A stretch of DNA of 64,000 bases, from positions 2,914,001 through 2,978,000 of the forward strand of contig NZ_JACOPE010000001.1 in NCBI RefSeq assembly GCF_014287355.1, in the 5' to 3' direction. Positions 43,501 to 51,012 of the stretch are shown here, one piece after another. A program made the translations under genes and the position numbers. This DNA is from Ruminococcus hominis (GTDB taxonomy: Bacteria; Bacillota; Clostridia; Lachnospirales; Lachnospiraceae). Under the pieces are notes generated by a model. The model saw only the letters and a program-made list of their open reading frames with translations. It did not search any database and was not told where the DNA came from. Numbering within the stretch: the stretch's first letter is position 1; every line of letters starts with the position of its first letter.

Positions 43501-44206
43501 AACAAGCTTCACGCCGGAAGAACTAGGTGGAAGTGTCGAGCTTTCCTTTACCTTTGATGCCTCTGCTCTCTCCGGCAAAACACTCGTTGCCTTTGAAACA
43601 CTTAGCTATGAAGAACACGAAGTAGCGGTACATGCGGACATCAAGGATGCCAACCAGACCATCTACTTCCCGGAAATCAAAACCACAGCCAAAGACGGCA
43701 GTGACGGGGATCAGGATGTCTCTGCTTCCAAGGAAGCGACTATCGTAGATACGGTCACTTATCATGGTCTGATGCCTGGATCTGAGTACAAAGTCATCGG
43801 AACCCTGATGAATAAGGAAACCGGAGAGGCTTTGTTAAAAGACGGAAAACCAGTTACCGCTCAGGCAGAATTTAAAGCAGAAAAAGCCAACGGCTCTGTG
43901 GAAGTTACCTTTACCTTCGACGCTTCTGCTCTTGCAGGACAGGATGTGGTTGTCTTTGAAAAGCTCTACTATACAGACGGAAAAACCGAGCATGAGATTG
44001 CTTCCCATGAGGATCTGAAGGATGAAGGTCAGACCGTACACATGACAGAGCTTCCGAAAGAACCGGAGACGCCTCCGGTAGCTCCGCCTGTAAAGACCGG
44101 CGATGAGACGCCGCTTCTCCTGTATGCCGGAATCGCCATAGCTGCACTTGCAGGTGCAAGTGTCCTGGGCATCGTTTACTTCAAACGCAAAAAGAAACAT
44201 CAGTAA
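40574..44206 (+). CDS. VaFE/SpaA-repeat surface adhesin with thioester domain
   Basis: The 1,210-aa protein has a signal peptide (1-35, ending VHAADG) and a thioester-type head domain (about 40-190, with Cys in NTAYCVEPL and Gln in APQSYIDKA). SpaA/Cna_B-like domains follow (about 205-295, 295-420, 425-545 and 545-665). Four VaFE repeats of 121 residues start near 672, 793, 914 and 1035. The C-terminus is PPVKTGDETP, then a span and the KRKKKHQ tail, a sortase-type anchor. Isopeptide and thioester bonds make such proteins stiff covalent adhesins. Its place in the transfer operon suggests a role in mating contact. AAGGAGGAG precedes the ATG. Confidence 0.88.
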   Translation: MLQTYKSYTRRTLAMLLAVLVAVGALFSGSFPVHAADGTISYKAGANIPYGSYFTSRMSFDGSNTAYCVEPLKKTPSSGSYSYDLLSQNSPLRKALYYLNGGYGYDKVVKDKYFSGWSDDNSYVIGHLVVAYIYAGNSADTGAFHGAPQSYIDKALEVASAIQGLPNPPEGFRAFIVPGQGSQTIAGSWYQVPNGWIELKKSSANGSVSDGNPNYSLKGAVYGIYQGEKLIQKLTTDENGYARSGELEEGDYTVKELSASKGYIVDTSSHKVTVKAEQTSAAKVTEIPQNNPMDLVLEKLDAETKKASPQGAASLADAEFTVKFYTEQSDSDPAEAGKKPARTWVLKTDVSGKMHFTKDSFVSGDAFYYTSDGKTVCLPLGTITVQESKAPAGYQLNPTVFVQKITGDSKQETVSVYQSSTVEESVIRGGVKIQKRDSETGEAKPQGSATLEGTVFAITTLNENPVLVDGTSYTKDQVVLTLTADKSGSAATAKDALPFGHYRVDETTAPSGYLNSGKISVEFDITEQGKIVELTAKDNSISNQVIRGDLEFVKIADGSQNRLANVPFKITSKTTGESHVIVTDANGYASTSSKWNKHTANTNRGESSEDGIWFGTSKPDDSKGALIYDTYTLAEQRCDSNKGMDLLTFEVKVYKDSVMIQVGTLTDDAIEIGTTALDAETGTHMSQPAKEVTIEDVVEYEGLKKGQKYKLTGTLMDKETGEPILVDEKPVISETEFTAKKSSGSVKVIFTFDATSLKGKTTVVFEELYQDEMQLAVHTDINDEDQTIYFPEIKTTAKDADTNSNISCAKKEITLVDTVSFKGLVPNQKYEVTGTLMDKETKKPVEADGKPVTAKASFKPKESAGTVEVTFTFDASSLKGKTVVVFESLAYKDKEVAVHADIADEGQTIYFPEIKTTATDAASGTHYTKPEKELTLTDLVEYENLIPGKEYKLTGTLMDAETEKPFEVGVKAVTAETSFTPEELGGSVELSFTFDASALSGKTLVAFETLSYEEHEVAVHADIKDANQTIYFPEIKTTAKDGSDGDQDVSASKEATIVDTVTYHGLMPGSEYKVIGTLMNKETGEALLKDGKPVTAQAEFKAEKANGSVEVTFTFDASALAGQDVVVFEKLYYTDGKTEHEIASHEDLKDEGQTVHMTELPKEPETPPVAPPVKTGDETPLLLYAGIAIAALAGASVLGIVYFKRKKKHQ

Positions 44207-44224
44207 CTCATAACGAAGACTCCT

Positions 44225-44260
44225 GCAGGTAGCTCCCACATGGAACTGCCTGCTTCTTTT
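44225..44260 (+). terminator. Intrinsic terminator after adhesin gene
   Basis: GCAGGTAG (44225-44232) pairs with CTGCCTGC (44246-44253), followed by TTCTTTT. Confidence 0.7.
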
Positions 44261-44273
44261 GTAGGTGATGAAT

Positions 44274-44636
44274 ATGAAACACCCCCACTGCAAGACAGAT
44301 GCCAAGCACATCCGTCATTTCCTGAACCTCTGTGAAGGGAACTGGCACTCCTGTATCTACGTCTGGTGCCGCACTTGTAACGCACAAGAAAGCTGTGAGA
44401 ACTCCGGCTTTTTATTCCATCCGGATGAAACGGGAAGCCCCTGCATCCTCCCTCTTTCAGATGCAGCGCTTTTGTTTCCCCGGATACCGGAGCCAACCGA
44501 ATGTACCGGAAGCATGAGCATTGCTGCTTTTACAGAGCTTTATCTGCCCTATCTGGTCGCTCAAAAGCTGCCATTAAAGCCATGCCCCGTTCCGGCACTG
44601 CTCCGGCTTCAGGAGAACCAGCAATATGACTGGTAA
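44274..44636 (+). CDS. Cysteine-rich unknown ICE protein
   Basis: The 120-aa protein has seven or eight cysteines, several spaced as CNAQESC and CxxC-like, with histidines near the start (MKHPHCKTDAKHIRHFLNLC), so metal binding is likely. AGGTG precedes the ATG at 44274. No family is recognised. Confidence 0.5.
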   Translation: MKHPHCKTDAKHIRHFLNLCEGNWHSCIYVWCRTCNAQESCENSGFLFHPDETGSPCILPLSDAALLFPRIPEPTECTGSMSIAAFTELYLPYLVAQKLPLKPCPVPALLRLQENQQYDW

Positions 44637-44698
44637 CAAAAAGTTGCACTTTCAGGCTCTTATACGTACAGGATATGTAAAGAAAGGAGGCACTGCCT

Positions 44699-44974
44699 AT
44701 GTTAAACGTAATTTCAATCATCCAATGTATCGATCAGGTCTTTACGAACCTGATATTTATTCCCATGATTTTTGTCCTGTATGTTAAATTCCGTCCGAAA
44801 AAGCCATGGACCAGAAGGAGCAGAAACACTTATCTGCTCTGTCTGGTACTGATCGGCTTATTCCTGCTGCGGATTTTCTGTGAGAAGTTCATCTTTACAC
44901 CGGTTAATTACCCACGTTTCACAGACAGCGGCTTATTCCCGCTCATCCGGGCAATTTTCTATCCCGGCATCTGA
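44699..44974 (+). CDS. Small two-span membrane protein of the ICE
   Basis: The 91-aa protein has spans at about 12-30 and 45-62 with a basic loop KFRPKKPWTRRSR between. AAAGGAGG lies 9 nt before the ATG. A TATACGTACA site (44661-44670) stands upstream. No family is recognised. Confidence 0.55.
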   Translation: MLNVISIIQCIDQVFTNLIFIPMIFVLYVKFRPKKPWTRRSRNTYLLCLVLIGLFLLRIFCEKFIFTPVNYPRFTDSGLFPLIRAIFYPGI

Positions 44975-45070
44975 AAAATGGGGATTCGTTCCATTTAGTT
45001 CGAATCTGGGACCAGTATCCGCTTGCGTCCTATGGGAATTCATCACCTGCTTACTTACAATATAAGTATA

Positions 45071-45119
45071 CAGTACGTACCTCTTATCTACGTACACATT
45101 AAGTATTCTTTATGTACAT
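45071..45119. promoter_or_regulatory. Cluster of TACGTACA-type sites
   Basis: AGTACGTACC (45072-45081), TCTACGTACA (45087-45096) and TATGTACATG (45110-45119) stand before the zinc-finger gene. They match the exact TGTACGTACA pair at 18907-18952. Confidence 0.5.
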
Positions 45120-45134
45120 GCGAGGTGAAAATAG

Positions 45135-45554
45135 ATGAAAAAGATGAAAAATATCCGCTGCCCTTACTGCGGCGGAACAGCCATATTAAGAGATGCATCC
45201 TTTGTCTACGGAGAGCAGTCTCACGGAGGACAGGTTTACGTCTGCTCCCACTATCCATCCTGCAATTCCTATGTAGGGGTACATCCGGGAACCAAGATAC
45301 CAAAAGGAACGCTCGCCAACCGGGAGCTTCGTCAAAAGCGGATTCAGGCACATCGAATTTTCGATCAGATCTGGCAACAGGGCATCCTCTCCAAACCGGA
45401 AGCATATCGCTGGGTGGCAGATAAGTTCTGTCTGACAGATAAGCAGGCTCACATCGGACAGTTCAGCAACTATATGTGCGACCAGCTCATTCGGGAATCC
45501 GCAGATGTTTTAAAGAACAACCATATTCCCTTCTGCCTCCGGGCAGCCAGCTGA
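45135..45554 (+). CDS. Zinc-ribbon protein (DUF3268-like)
   Basis: The 139-aa protein begins with CPYCGG and continues to YVCSHYPSCNSYVG, a four-cysteine zinc ribbon (residues 9-45), then GTLANRELRQKRIQAHRIFD, a pattern seen in DUF3268-type proteins. The C-terminus is helical. It probably binds nucleic acid. GAGGTG precedes the ATG. Confidence 0.7.
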   Translation: MKKMKNIRCPYCGGTAILRDASFVYGEQSHGGQVYVCSHYPSCNSYVGVHPGTKIPKGTLANRELRQKRIQAHRIFDQIWQQGILSKPEAYRWVADKFCLTDKQAHIGQFSNYMCDQLIRESADVLKNNHIPFCLRAAS

Positions 45555-45567
45555 AAGGCGGTGATTG

Positions 45568-46155
45568 ATGATGACCTTACCGCTAAATAAAAAGCAAAAA
45601 CAACTGGTGGAAAAATCCATGGATCTGGTTCCAATCATGATTCATTCCATGACTCGCACCGCTACCTATGTAACTGAGGAAGAACAACAGGAATTATGTC
45701 AGATTGGATATCTTGCTTTGTGCCGGGCGGCTGTCGGATTTGAGGAAGGAAGATCATTCCAGCCTTATGCCAAAACTATCATCCGTCATGCCATCTTTGA
45801 TTACTGGCGGAAAATTGCCCGTGACCGCTCCATGCTCTGTTCTCTGGACGAAGCATCATCTGAAGATGAACATCTCCATTATCGTGATTTGTTTTCCTAC
45901 GAGGATACACAAACAACTCACCCGGAAAAGGACACAAATCAGACATTGCTTCTTGAGCATTTAACCCAGCTTGGCACCGGACAGTCCCCAACTATTCAGA
46001 AGGGAATTGTAGCCCTCTATCTGCAACATCAGGGATATACCAGCTTTGAACTGGCAAAACACTACCAAGTACCAGCCAATCGTGTACGGGCATGGCAGAG
46101 CAAAGCACGGAAACTATTACAGCAGGATGATGCACTCTATGCACTTCTGACTTAA
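45568..46155 (+). CDS. Sigma-70-family sigma factor of the ICE
   Basis: The 195-aa protein has a region-2-like part (QELCQIGYLALCRAAVGFEE, then FDYWRKIARDRS) and a C-terminal region-4-like helix-turn-helix (TSFELAKHYQVPANRVRAWQ). ICE-borne sigma factors switch on transfer genes. AAGGCGGTG precedes ATGs at 45568 and 45571; either may be used. Confidence 0.78.
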   Translation: MMTLPLNKKQKQLVEKSMDLVPIMIHSMTRTATYVTEEEQQELCQIGYLALCRAAVGFEEGRSFQPYAKTIIRHAIFDYWRKIARDRSMLCSLDEASSEDEHLHYRDLFSYEDTQTTHPEKDTNQTLLLEHLTQLGTGQSPTIQKGIVALYLQHQGYTSFELAKHYQVPANRVRAWQSKARKLLQQDDALYALLT

Positions 46156-46175
46156 CTTTGAAGGAGGGAACTTTT

Positions 46176-46862
46176 ATGCTGACACTTTATACTGCTGTCG
46201 GAACCTTAAAATTTCAAAAAACGACAGGCGGAAAAACCATTCCTCTTGTAATCAACAATAGACAAGAATATGGTCTATCGGATGACGAACTACTACTTTG
46301 GAGCTGTCTTGCTTTTCAGATTCTGACGCTCCATGAACTCCAGGATGCCTATACCCTGCGCCAGATTCAGAAAGAAGGTCCGAAGAACTTATCCTTCCAA
46401 CACTATCTGAACCGACTTTCCTTACATGGTCTGGTTGTAAGCGGAATTGGATTGACAGGGGTGGATGCCCTATATCGCCTTCTCGGCAGTCTGACCATTA
46501 TTCCCTTGGAGGATACCTTTCCCATCCGGCTCTTTGGCTGCATTCAGCTTTATCTGGAAGGAAGTATTGGTGCAAAAGAGTTTGGCAGATATTTAAAGAA
46601 GAAACCCTCTTCACCGATGGAAGATACCATTCTGAAGCTGGCTGAAAAGGTTTCCCTCACGACCGCTGAGCTTATCACAAGCATGGATCAGAAAAAAGTA
46701 ATCCACAACGAATCGGATATTATGGATGAGTTATACACAGAACCGGAGACAACTTACCAAACACTTGTGGATGATGTCCAGATTCACCATACCCAGTATC
46801 CGGTGCTGCAGGCTATTGCTAATTTGTACCTGAATAAACAAATCACATTTCATACATGTTAA
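46176..46862 (+). CDS. Unknown ICE protein (228 aa)
   Basis: The soluble, mostly helical protein begins MLTLYTAVGTLKFQKTTGGK. Residues 30-110 (LSDDELLLWSCLAFQILTLH ... LSLHGLVVSGIGLTG) have a winged-helix flavour. GAAGGAGGG precedes the ATG at 46176. It is co-transcribed with the sigma factor gene. No family is recognised. Confidence 0.55.
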   Translation: MLTLYTAVGTLKFQKTTGGKTIPLVINNRQEYGLSDDELLLWSCLAFQILTLHELQDAYTLRQIQKEGPKNLSFQHYLNRLSLHGLVVSGIGLTGVDALYRLLGSLTIIPLEDTFPIRLFGCIQLYLEGSIGAKEFGRYLKKKPSSPMEDTILKLAEKVSLTTAELITSMDQKKVIHNESDIMDELYTEPETTYQTLVDDVQIHHTQYPVLQAIANLYLNKQITFHTC

Positions 46863-46875
46863 AGGAAGGAACCTT

Positions 46876-47322
46876 ATGCCAAAACCATTTTTCACAAAGC
46901 TGGTTGCCATCAGTGCAATCGGCTTTTTCTGTGTACTTTTTGGGTGCATCTTCGGAATCGCCACCCATGACCGGCTCTTTATCCTAATGAGCCTCCTCAT
47001 CGGAATCTGCAGCATCCTGCGTGCACTCAGTTTCTACCACCTGATCCATACACATGCTTATCTGTCACTGGACGTAAGCTGCACGAAACGGGAACAGACA
47101 CTCTTCGGGAAAAACCAGCAATATTGGTTTGCCAGTGATAACGGAAAGGAATACGCCTTCTCACTGGAAAAGAATATCAAACTCCTAGAGGGACATCGGT
47201 ATCGGCTGTACTTCCGGAAACCACAGCAGGGGACAGGGCAATCGATGCCATGTGCCGGAGATTTTCTCGGATATGAAGAACTCACCGATCAACTGCCGGA
47301 ACTTCCGGATACATCCGTTTAG
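46876..47322 (+). CDS. Two-span membrane protein at the ICE operon end
   Basis: The 148-aa protein has spans at about 8-28 and 33-53, then a soluble beta-type tail (LEGHRYRLYFRKPQQGTGQS). AAGGAAGG precedes the ATG. It is the last gene before a strong terminator. Function is unknown. Confidence 0.55.
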   Translation: MPKPFFTKLVAISAIGFFCVLFGCIFGIATHDRLFILMSLLIGICSILRALSFYHLIHTHAYLSLDVSCTKREQTLFGKNQQYWFASDNGKEYAFSLEKNIKLLEGHRYRLYFRKPQQGTGQSMPCAGDFLGYEELTDQLPELPDTSV

Positions 47323-47326
47323 ATAG

Positions 47327-47380
47327 AAAATGAGCCGCCTGTACTGCATCACCCCTACAGTTCTGGCGGCTCATTTTATT
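47327..47380 (+). terminator. Strong intrinsic terminator closing the ICE gene row
   Basis: AAAATGAGCCGCC (47327-47339) pairs perfectly with GGCGGCTCATTTT (47365-47377). With A and T tracts on both sides it can act in both directions. Confidence 0.8.
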
Positions 47381-47494
47381 ATAAATAACCTCTCTTATTT
47401 CTATCAAACAATAGTGTTTGTATCCGCTTCAATGCCATGAGCATTTACTTGTGTGTGATAAAGAAGCAATAGAAGTGTAAAAAATTTTGCCGTT

Positions 47495-47527
47495 CCTATC
47501 CGGCACTTAGCTCTTGTGTCGGATAGG
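47495..47527 (-). terminator. Hairpin downstream of the serine recombinase gene
   Basis: CCTATCCG-g-CAC pairs with GTG-t-CGGATAGG around a ttagctctt loop, 9 bp past the recombinase stop. On the minus strand AACGG follows rather than T, so it is a stem more than a classic terminator. Confidence 0.45.
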
Positions 47528-47535
47528 TCGGGCGG

Positions 47536-49146
47536 TTATTCGGGCAAGTCCACCTTGCCAACAAAAGAATAATAAATCTCAATGTCCTGTCTGCGGGTCT
47601 TGTTCTCGTCATAGCTGCACTCATGCACAACGATTTTTTCTACAAACTCCCGCAGCAGAGTAGGGGTAAGTTCTTCAAAGCTGGTATGCCGCCGGACAAC
47701 ATTCATAAACTTTTCTGCGTTCACGGTGGCTTCCTGTGCTTTGAAAAGCTCCGCTTGGATAGCGGCGGCTTTTTCTTTCAGTTCCCGTTGCTCTGCTTCA
47801 TAGTCTGCCAACAGCTCTGTGAAACGCTCGTCTGATATGCGCCCGGTCACGCTGTCCTCATACAGCCGCTTGAAGATAGCGGATAACTCGGCTATGCGTT
47901 TCTCGGCGGCTTCCAGTTCCTTTTTCTTGGCGGCGTTCCTGCGTTTGCCCCCGTCCTCGTTCTGCTCAATCAAGAGCTTCATAAACCGGGCTTCATGCTT
48001 TGCCGCATAGCTTGTCACTTTCCGCAGATTGGAGAGTACACCAGCGGTCAAGAGGTCGGTGCGGATAAAGTGCGTCGTACAGTCATGGGTGCGTTTCTTG
48101 TAGTTGCCGCAGATATAACAGTCCTGCTTGCGCTTGTCCGTCTGGTATCGCTGCTGGTACATGACGCTGCCGCAGTCCGCACAGAACAGTATGCCGGAGA
48201 ACAAGCCCACTTCATCATAGCGGTTGGGGCGTTTGCGCTGCTTGCGAAGTTCCTGCACCCGTTCCCATGTCTGGGTGTCTATGATAGGCTCGTGGTGGTT
48301 CTCGAAAATCACTTGCTTCTCCGGGGGATTTTCTACGCTGTGCTTGACTTTGTAAGAGGGCTTTTCTGTCTTGAAATTTACCAGACAGCCTGTGTATTCC
48401 CGGTTTTCAAGGATATGCACAACGGTATTGGTCGCCCACTTGCATTCATAGCCGGGGTGGTAGCGGCGGGTGCTGCCCGTCCTGCGGTATTCCAGCGTCC
48501 CCGGCGTGGGGATCTGCTGCTCTGTGAGCATACGGGCTATCTTGGTCGGACCATTCCCGGCAAGGCAGAGGTTGTATATCTGCTTGACTACGGGTGCAGC
48601 TTCCTCGTCAATAATGAAATTTTCGTCCTCGTCCATGAGGTAACCATACACAGGCTTGCTTGTGATGGGCTTGCCACTCATGCCTTTTGAGCGTTTTACT
48701 GCTTTGATTTTCTTGCTCGTATCTCTCACCAGCCATTCGTTAAAGATATTCCGCAGCGGGGCAAAATCATTGTCGCCCTGTGCGCTGTCCACTCCGTCAT
48801 TGATAGCGATGAAGCGGACACCTTTCTGTGGGAAAATCATTTCCGTATACATTCCCACTTGCAGGTAGTTTCGCCCTAACCTCGACATATCCTTTACGAT
48901 AACTGTCCCGACTTTTCCGGCTTCAATGTCCGCAAGCATGGCTTGGAAACCGGGTCTTTGAAAGTTCGCACCAGAATAACCGTCGTCCGTGTACCAGCGC
49001 AGATTGGAAAAGCCGTTCTGCTTTGCATAGGTTTCAAGGATACGCTTCTGATTGGAAATGGAATTGCTCTCGCCTTGCAGCTCGTCCTCATGGGAAAGTC
49101 TTGGGTAAAGGGCGGTAATTGGTTGTTGGTTGGTCTGTCTTAACAT
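47536..49146 (-). CDS. tnpX: Large serine recombinase, TnpX/TndX type
   Basis: The 536-aa protein has a resolvase domain with nucleophile S18 (ALYPRLSHEDE) and GYSGANFQRPGF and RLGRNYLQVGMY boxes (1-150). A recombinase domain follows (about 170-290), then a zinc ribbon (LFCADCGSVMY ... CYICGNY, about 320-360). The C-terminus is a long coiled coil (about 395-480) and a DUF4368-like end. These enzymes excise and insert Tn4451-type elements as circles. GGAGG precedes the ATG by 6 nt. It is transcribed outward at the left end of IME3. Confidence 0.93.
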   Translation of the reverse strand: MLRQTNQQPITALYPRLSHEDELQGESNSISNQKRILETYAKQNGFSNLRWYTDDGYSGANFQRPGFQAMLADIEAGKVGTVIVKDMSRLGRNYLQVGMYTEMIFPQKGVRFIAINDGVDSAQGDNDFAPLRNIFNEWLVRDTSKKIKAVKRSKGMSGKPITSKPVYGYLMDEDENFIIDEEAAPVVKQIYNLCLAGNGPTKIARMLTEQQIPTPGTLEYRRTGSTRRYHPGYECKWATNTVVHILENREYTGCLVNFKTEKPSYKVKHSVENPPEKQVIFENHHEPIIDTQTWERVQELRKQRKRPNRYDEVGLFSGILFCADCGSVMYQQRYQTDKRKQDCYICGNYKKRTHDCTTHFIRTDLLTAGVLSNLRKVTSYAAKHEARFMKLLIEQNEDGGKRRNAAKKKELEAAEKRIAELSAIFKRLYEDSVTGRISDERFTELLADYEAEQRELKEKAAAIQAELFKAQEATVNAEKFMNVVRRHTSFEELTPTLLREFVEKIVVHECSYDENKTRRQDIEIYYSFVGKVDLPE

Positions 49147-49162
49147 AAAATCCTCCGTTTCC

Positions 49163-49215
49163 GACAGCCAGCCCCACTATTCCGTACCTTGATTGTACCA
49201 CATGGGGTGGCTGTC
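49163..49215. repeat. Inverted repeat upstream of the recombinase gene
   Basis: GACAGCCA-g-CCCCA (49163-49176) pairs with TGGGG-t-GGCTGTC (49203-49215). It lies between the recombinase start and the DUF3795 gene and may be a regulatory stem. The rest of 49216-49359 shows no gene. Confidence 0.5.
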
Positions 49216-49359
49216 TGTATAGCGGCAAAAGCGTCAAATCTGCTTCTTTATGGTCGGTCAAATCGCCGTTTTTTGTGTAGCAGATGATTGGGATTGCATA
49301 GTAGAAAAACTCTTGTTCTTATGGTAAAATGGAGCTAATCAATACAAGGGGGTGTGACA

Positions 49360-49899
49360 ATGAAAGGGTTTGTCCGTAACAATCAGTACCTTTCTCTTTG
49401 TGGTCTAAATTGTAAATTATGTCCTATGAATTTGACAGGGCATTGTTCCGGTTGCGGCGTTGATAATCAAAGTTGTAAAATCGCAAAGTGTAGTATTGAA
49501 CATGGGAAAATCGAATATTGCTTTCAGTGTACCAGCTTCCCTTGTGACAAATACGCTCATATAGATGATTTTGATTCTTTTATAACTCATCATAATCAAA
49601 TGAATGACATGGAAAAAGCCAGCCAGATAGGGATTCCCGCCTATAATGCTGAACAGGAAGAAAAGCGCAAATTATTGGATTTCCTCTTGTCACACTATAA
49701 TGACGGGCGCAGAAAAAATCTATTCTGTGTTGCAGTCAATCTCTTAACGATTAAAGAAATTGAAAATATCTTGCAAACAGTTAAATCCGATAAGGATTTT
49801 CAAAGTATGGGGAAGAAAGAACAGGCTTCTGTTATCGCAAAACTGTTGCAGGATATAGCTGTTCCAAAAGGCATTGAGTTGAAACTTCGGAAAAAATAA
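49360..49899 (+). CDS. DUF3795-type cysteine-rich protein
   Basis: The 179-aa protein carries about ten cysteines in residues 13-65 (LCGLNCKLCPMNLTGHCSGC, then CFQCTSFPC), suggesting a metal or iron-sulfur site, followed by a helical C-terminus. The ATG at 49360 is 7 nt after AGGGGG; the in-frame GTG at 49354 overlaps that site. It is AT-rich and opposite in strand to the IME3 genes, so it is probably inserted cargo. Function is unknown. Confidence 0.75.
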   Translation: MKGFVRNNQYLSLCGLNCKLCPMNLTGHCSGCGVDNQSCKIAKCSIEHGKIEYCFQCTSFPCDKYAHIDDFDSFITHHNQMNDMEKASQIGIPAYNAEQEEKRKLLDFLLSHYNDGRRKNLFCVAVNLLTIKEIENILQTVKSDKDFQSMGKKEQASVIAKLLQDIAVPKGIELKLRKK

Positions 49900-49960
49900 A
49901 GTTGTTATTGATATTCCAGCGGTCATGCTCCCCGGCGTGACCGCTTTTCCATGTCATCAC

Positions 49961-50158
49961 TTATGCGCTGAACGGTGGCGTATGTCCGGCAGCAGTTTCC
50001 GCTTCCAGCACTTTCATCATCTTGTCGGCTGCGGTGTCGGTTGCGCCCTGCTTGAAGAAGCCGGAAACGGTAAGGACGGAGTTGCCCATGCGGATTTCCG
50101 TCACACAGTCCGGGCGGCGGTCTGTTTTGGTGGTGCTTGTCTGTTTCGTTTCTGTCAT
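49961..50158 (-). CDS. tnpW: TnpW-family protein
   Basis: The 65-aa protein (MTETKQTSTTKTDRRPDCVT, then SVLTVSGFFKQGATDTAADK) matches the small TnpW family of Tn4451-like elements. Its ATG overlaps the DnaC-like stop as ATGA, so the frame beginning at 50260 is discarded. Function is unknown. Confidence 0.8.
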   Translation of the reverse strand: MTETKQTSTTKTDRRPDCVTEIRMGNSVLTVSGFFKQGATDTAADKMMKVLEAETAAGHTPPFSA

Positions 50159-51012
50159 AGGCTCTCCTTTCGCTGCTTCATCAGTTGCTTTAAGCGTTCC
50201 AGCTTTTCCTGTGCGGTTTCCTTTCGGAAGTTGCTGCCCGTGAAGCGGACGGGGGCGCACATGGAAGTCAGCCTGTCATAGATACGGGCGTGGGGCGTGT
50301 CCTGCGGGTGCTGCAATTCCTCCAGCGTGAGGTTGGTCGTGGCGATCAGCGGCTTGCCGCTTCGGTAACGGCTGTCAATCACGCTGTAAACCTGTTCCAG
50401 CCCGTATTCTGTCCCTCGCTCCATACCGAAATCATCAAGTATCAGCAGGGGGTAGCTGCAAATGCGGGAAATATATTCGTTCCTGCTCTCAAAGCTGGCG
50501 GCAAGGTCACCCAGTATCGTTGCAAAGTTTGTCATGCGAACGGCAACCTCTTTTTCCATAAGGGCGTTGGCGATACAGGCGGCAAGGTAGCTTTTTCCCG
50601 TCCCCACGCCTCCCCAAAACAGGTAGCCGATATTTTCAGCCTGCATGGTTTCCCAGCTATCCACATAAAAGCGGGCGGTTTCGGTCTGCGGGTTTCTGCC
50701 GTTGTCATGCTCAAATGTCCAGTTCCGCATAGCAGGGTCGGTAAAGCCCCGGCGTTTCAAGTCCTCCACTTTTTCAAGGTGCTTCTGTCTGCTTTCAGCG
50801 GCTTCCCGTTTTTCACGGGCTGCCCGCTGGCAGTCGCACTCTGCCGGGTGTCGGTCATGCCCTAACCATTGGGCGGTTTCTTTTGAAAAGTAGGCTTCTT
50901 TTGGCGTATGGCACTTGCCGCAGTATAAAAGCCCGTCCTCGCCTGTGTAGTCCTCCGCTTCGGCGGTAGTGGTTGTAATGTCCGTAATCATAGCTTCAAT
51001 CTCGTTTTTCAT
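50155..51012 (-). CDS. DnaC/IstB-like ATPase (helicase loader type)
   Basis: The 285-aa protein has Walker A WGGVGTGKSYLA and Walker B LLILDDFGMERG. An N-terminal four-cysteine segment (LYCGKCHTPK ... CDCQRAARE) may bind zinc. DnaC-like proteins load replicative helicase. The ATG at 51012 overlaps the upstream stop as ATGA and has AAGGAGGG behind it. Together with the replisome organizer it forms a replication pair for the excised circle. Confidence 0.87.
   Translation of the reverse strand: MKNEIEAMITDITTTTAEAEDYTGEDGLLYCGKCHTPKEAYFSKETAQWLGHDRHPAECDCQRAAREKREAAESRQKHLEKVEDLKRRGFTDPAMRNWTFEHDNGRNPQTETARFYVDSWETMQAENIGYLFWGGVGTGKSYLAACIANALMEKEVAVRMTNFATILGDLAASFESRNEYISRICSYPLLILDDFGMERGTEYGLEQVYSVIDSRYRSGKPLIATTNLTLEELQHPQDTPHARIYDRLTSMCAPVRFTGSNFRKETAQEKLERLKQLMKQRKESL

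Larger units (their letters stand above)
15981..47377. mobile_element. Conjugative element (ICE) with type IV secretion genes; ends not defined
   Basis: Plus-strand genes encode VirD4, VirB2-like, VirB6/TrbL, a cell-wall hydrolase, PrgI, VirB4, a surface adhesin, a sigma factor and conserved unknowns. A minus-strand cargo block occupies 24.7-32.4 kb. The last ICE gene ends in a terminator at 47327-47380. Neither a relaxase nor an integrase for this element is present, so it may be incomplete or continue beyond the tandem IMEs on the left. Confidence 0.7.

Noticed and set aside
42592..44010. CRISPR-like or satellite repeat because of regular 363-bp periodicity
   Set aside because: The period is in frame and equals 121-residue VaFE protein repeats of the adhesin; copies are diverged at DNA level.
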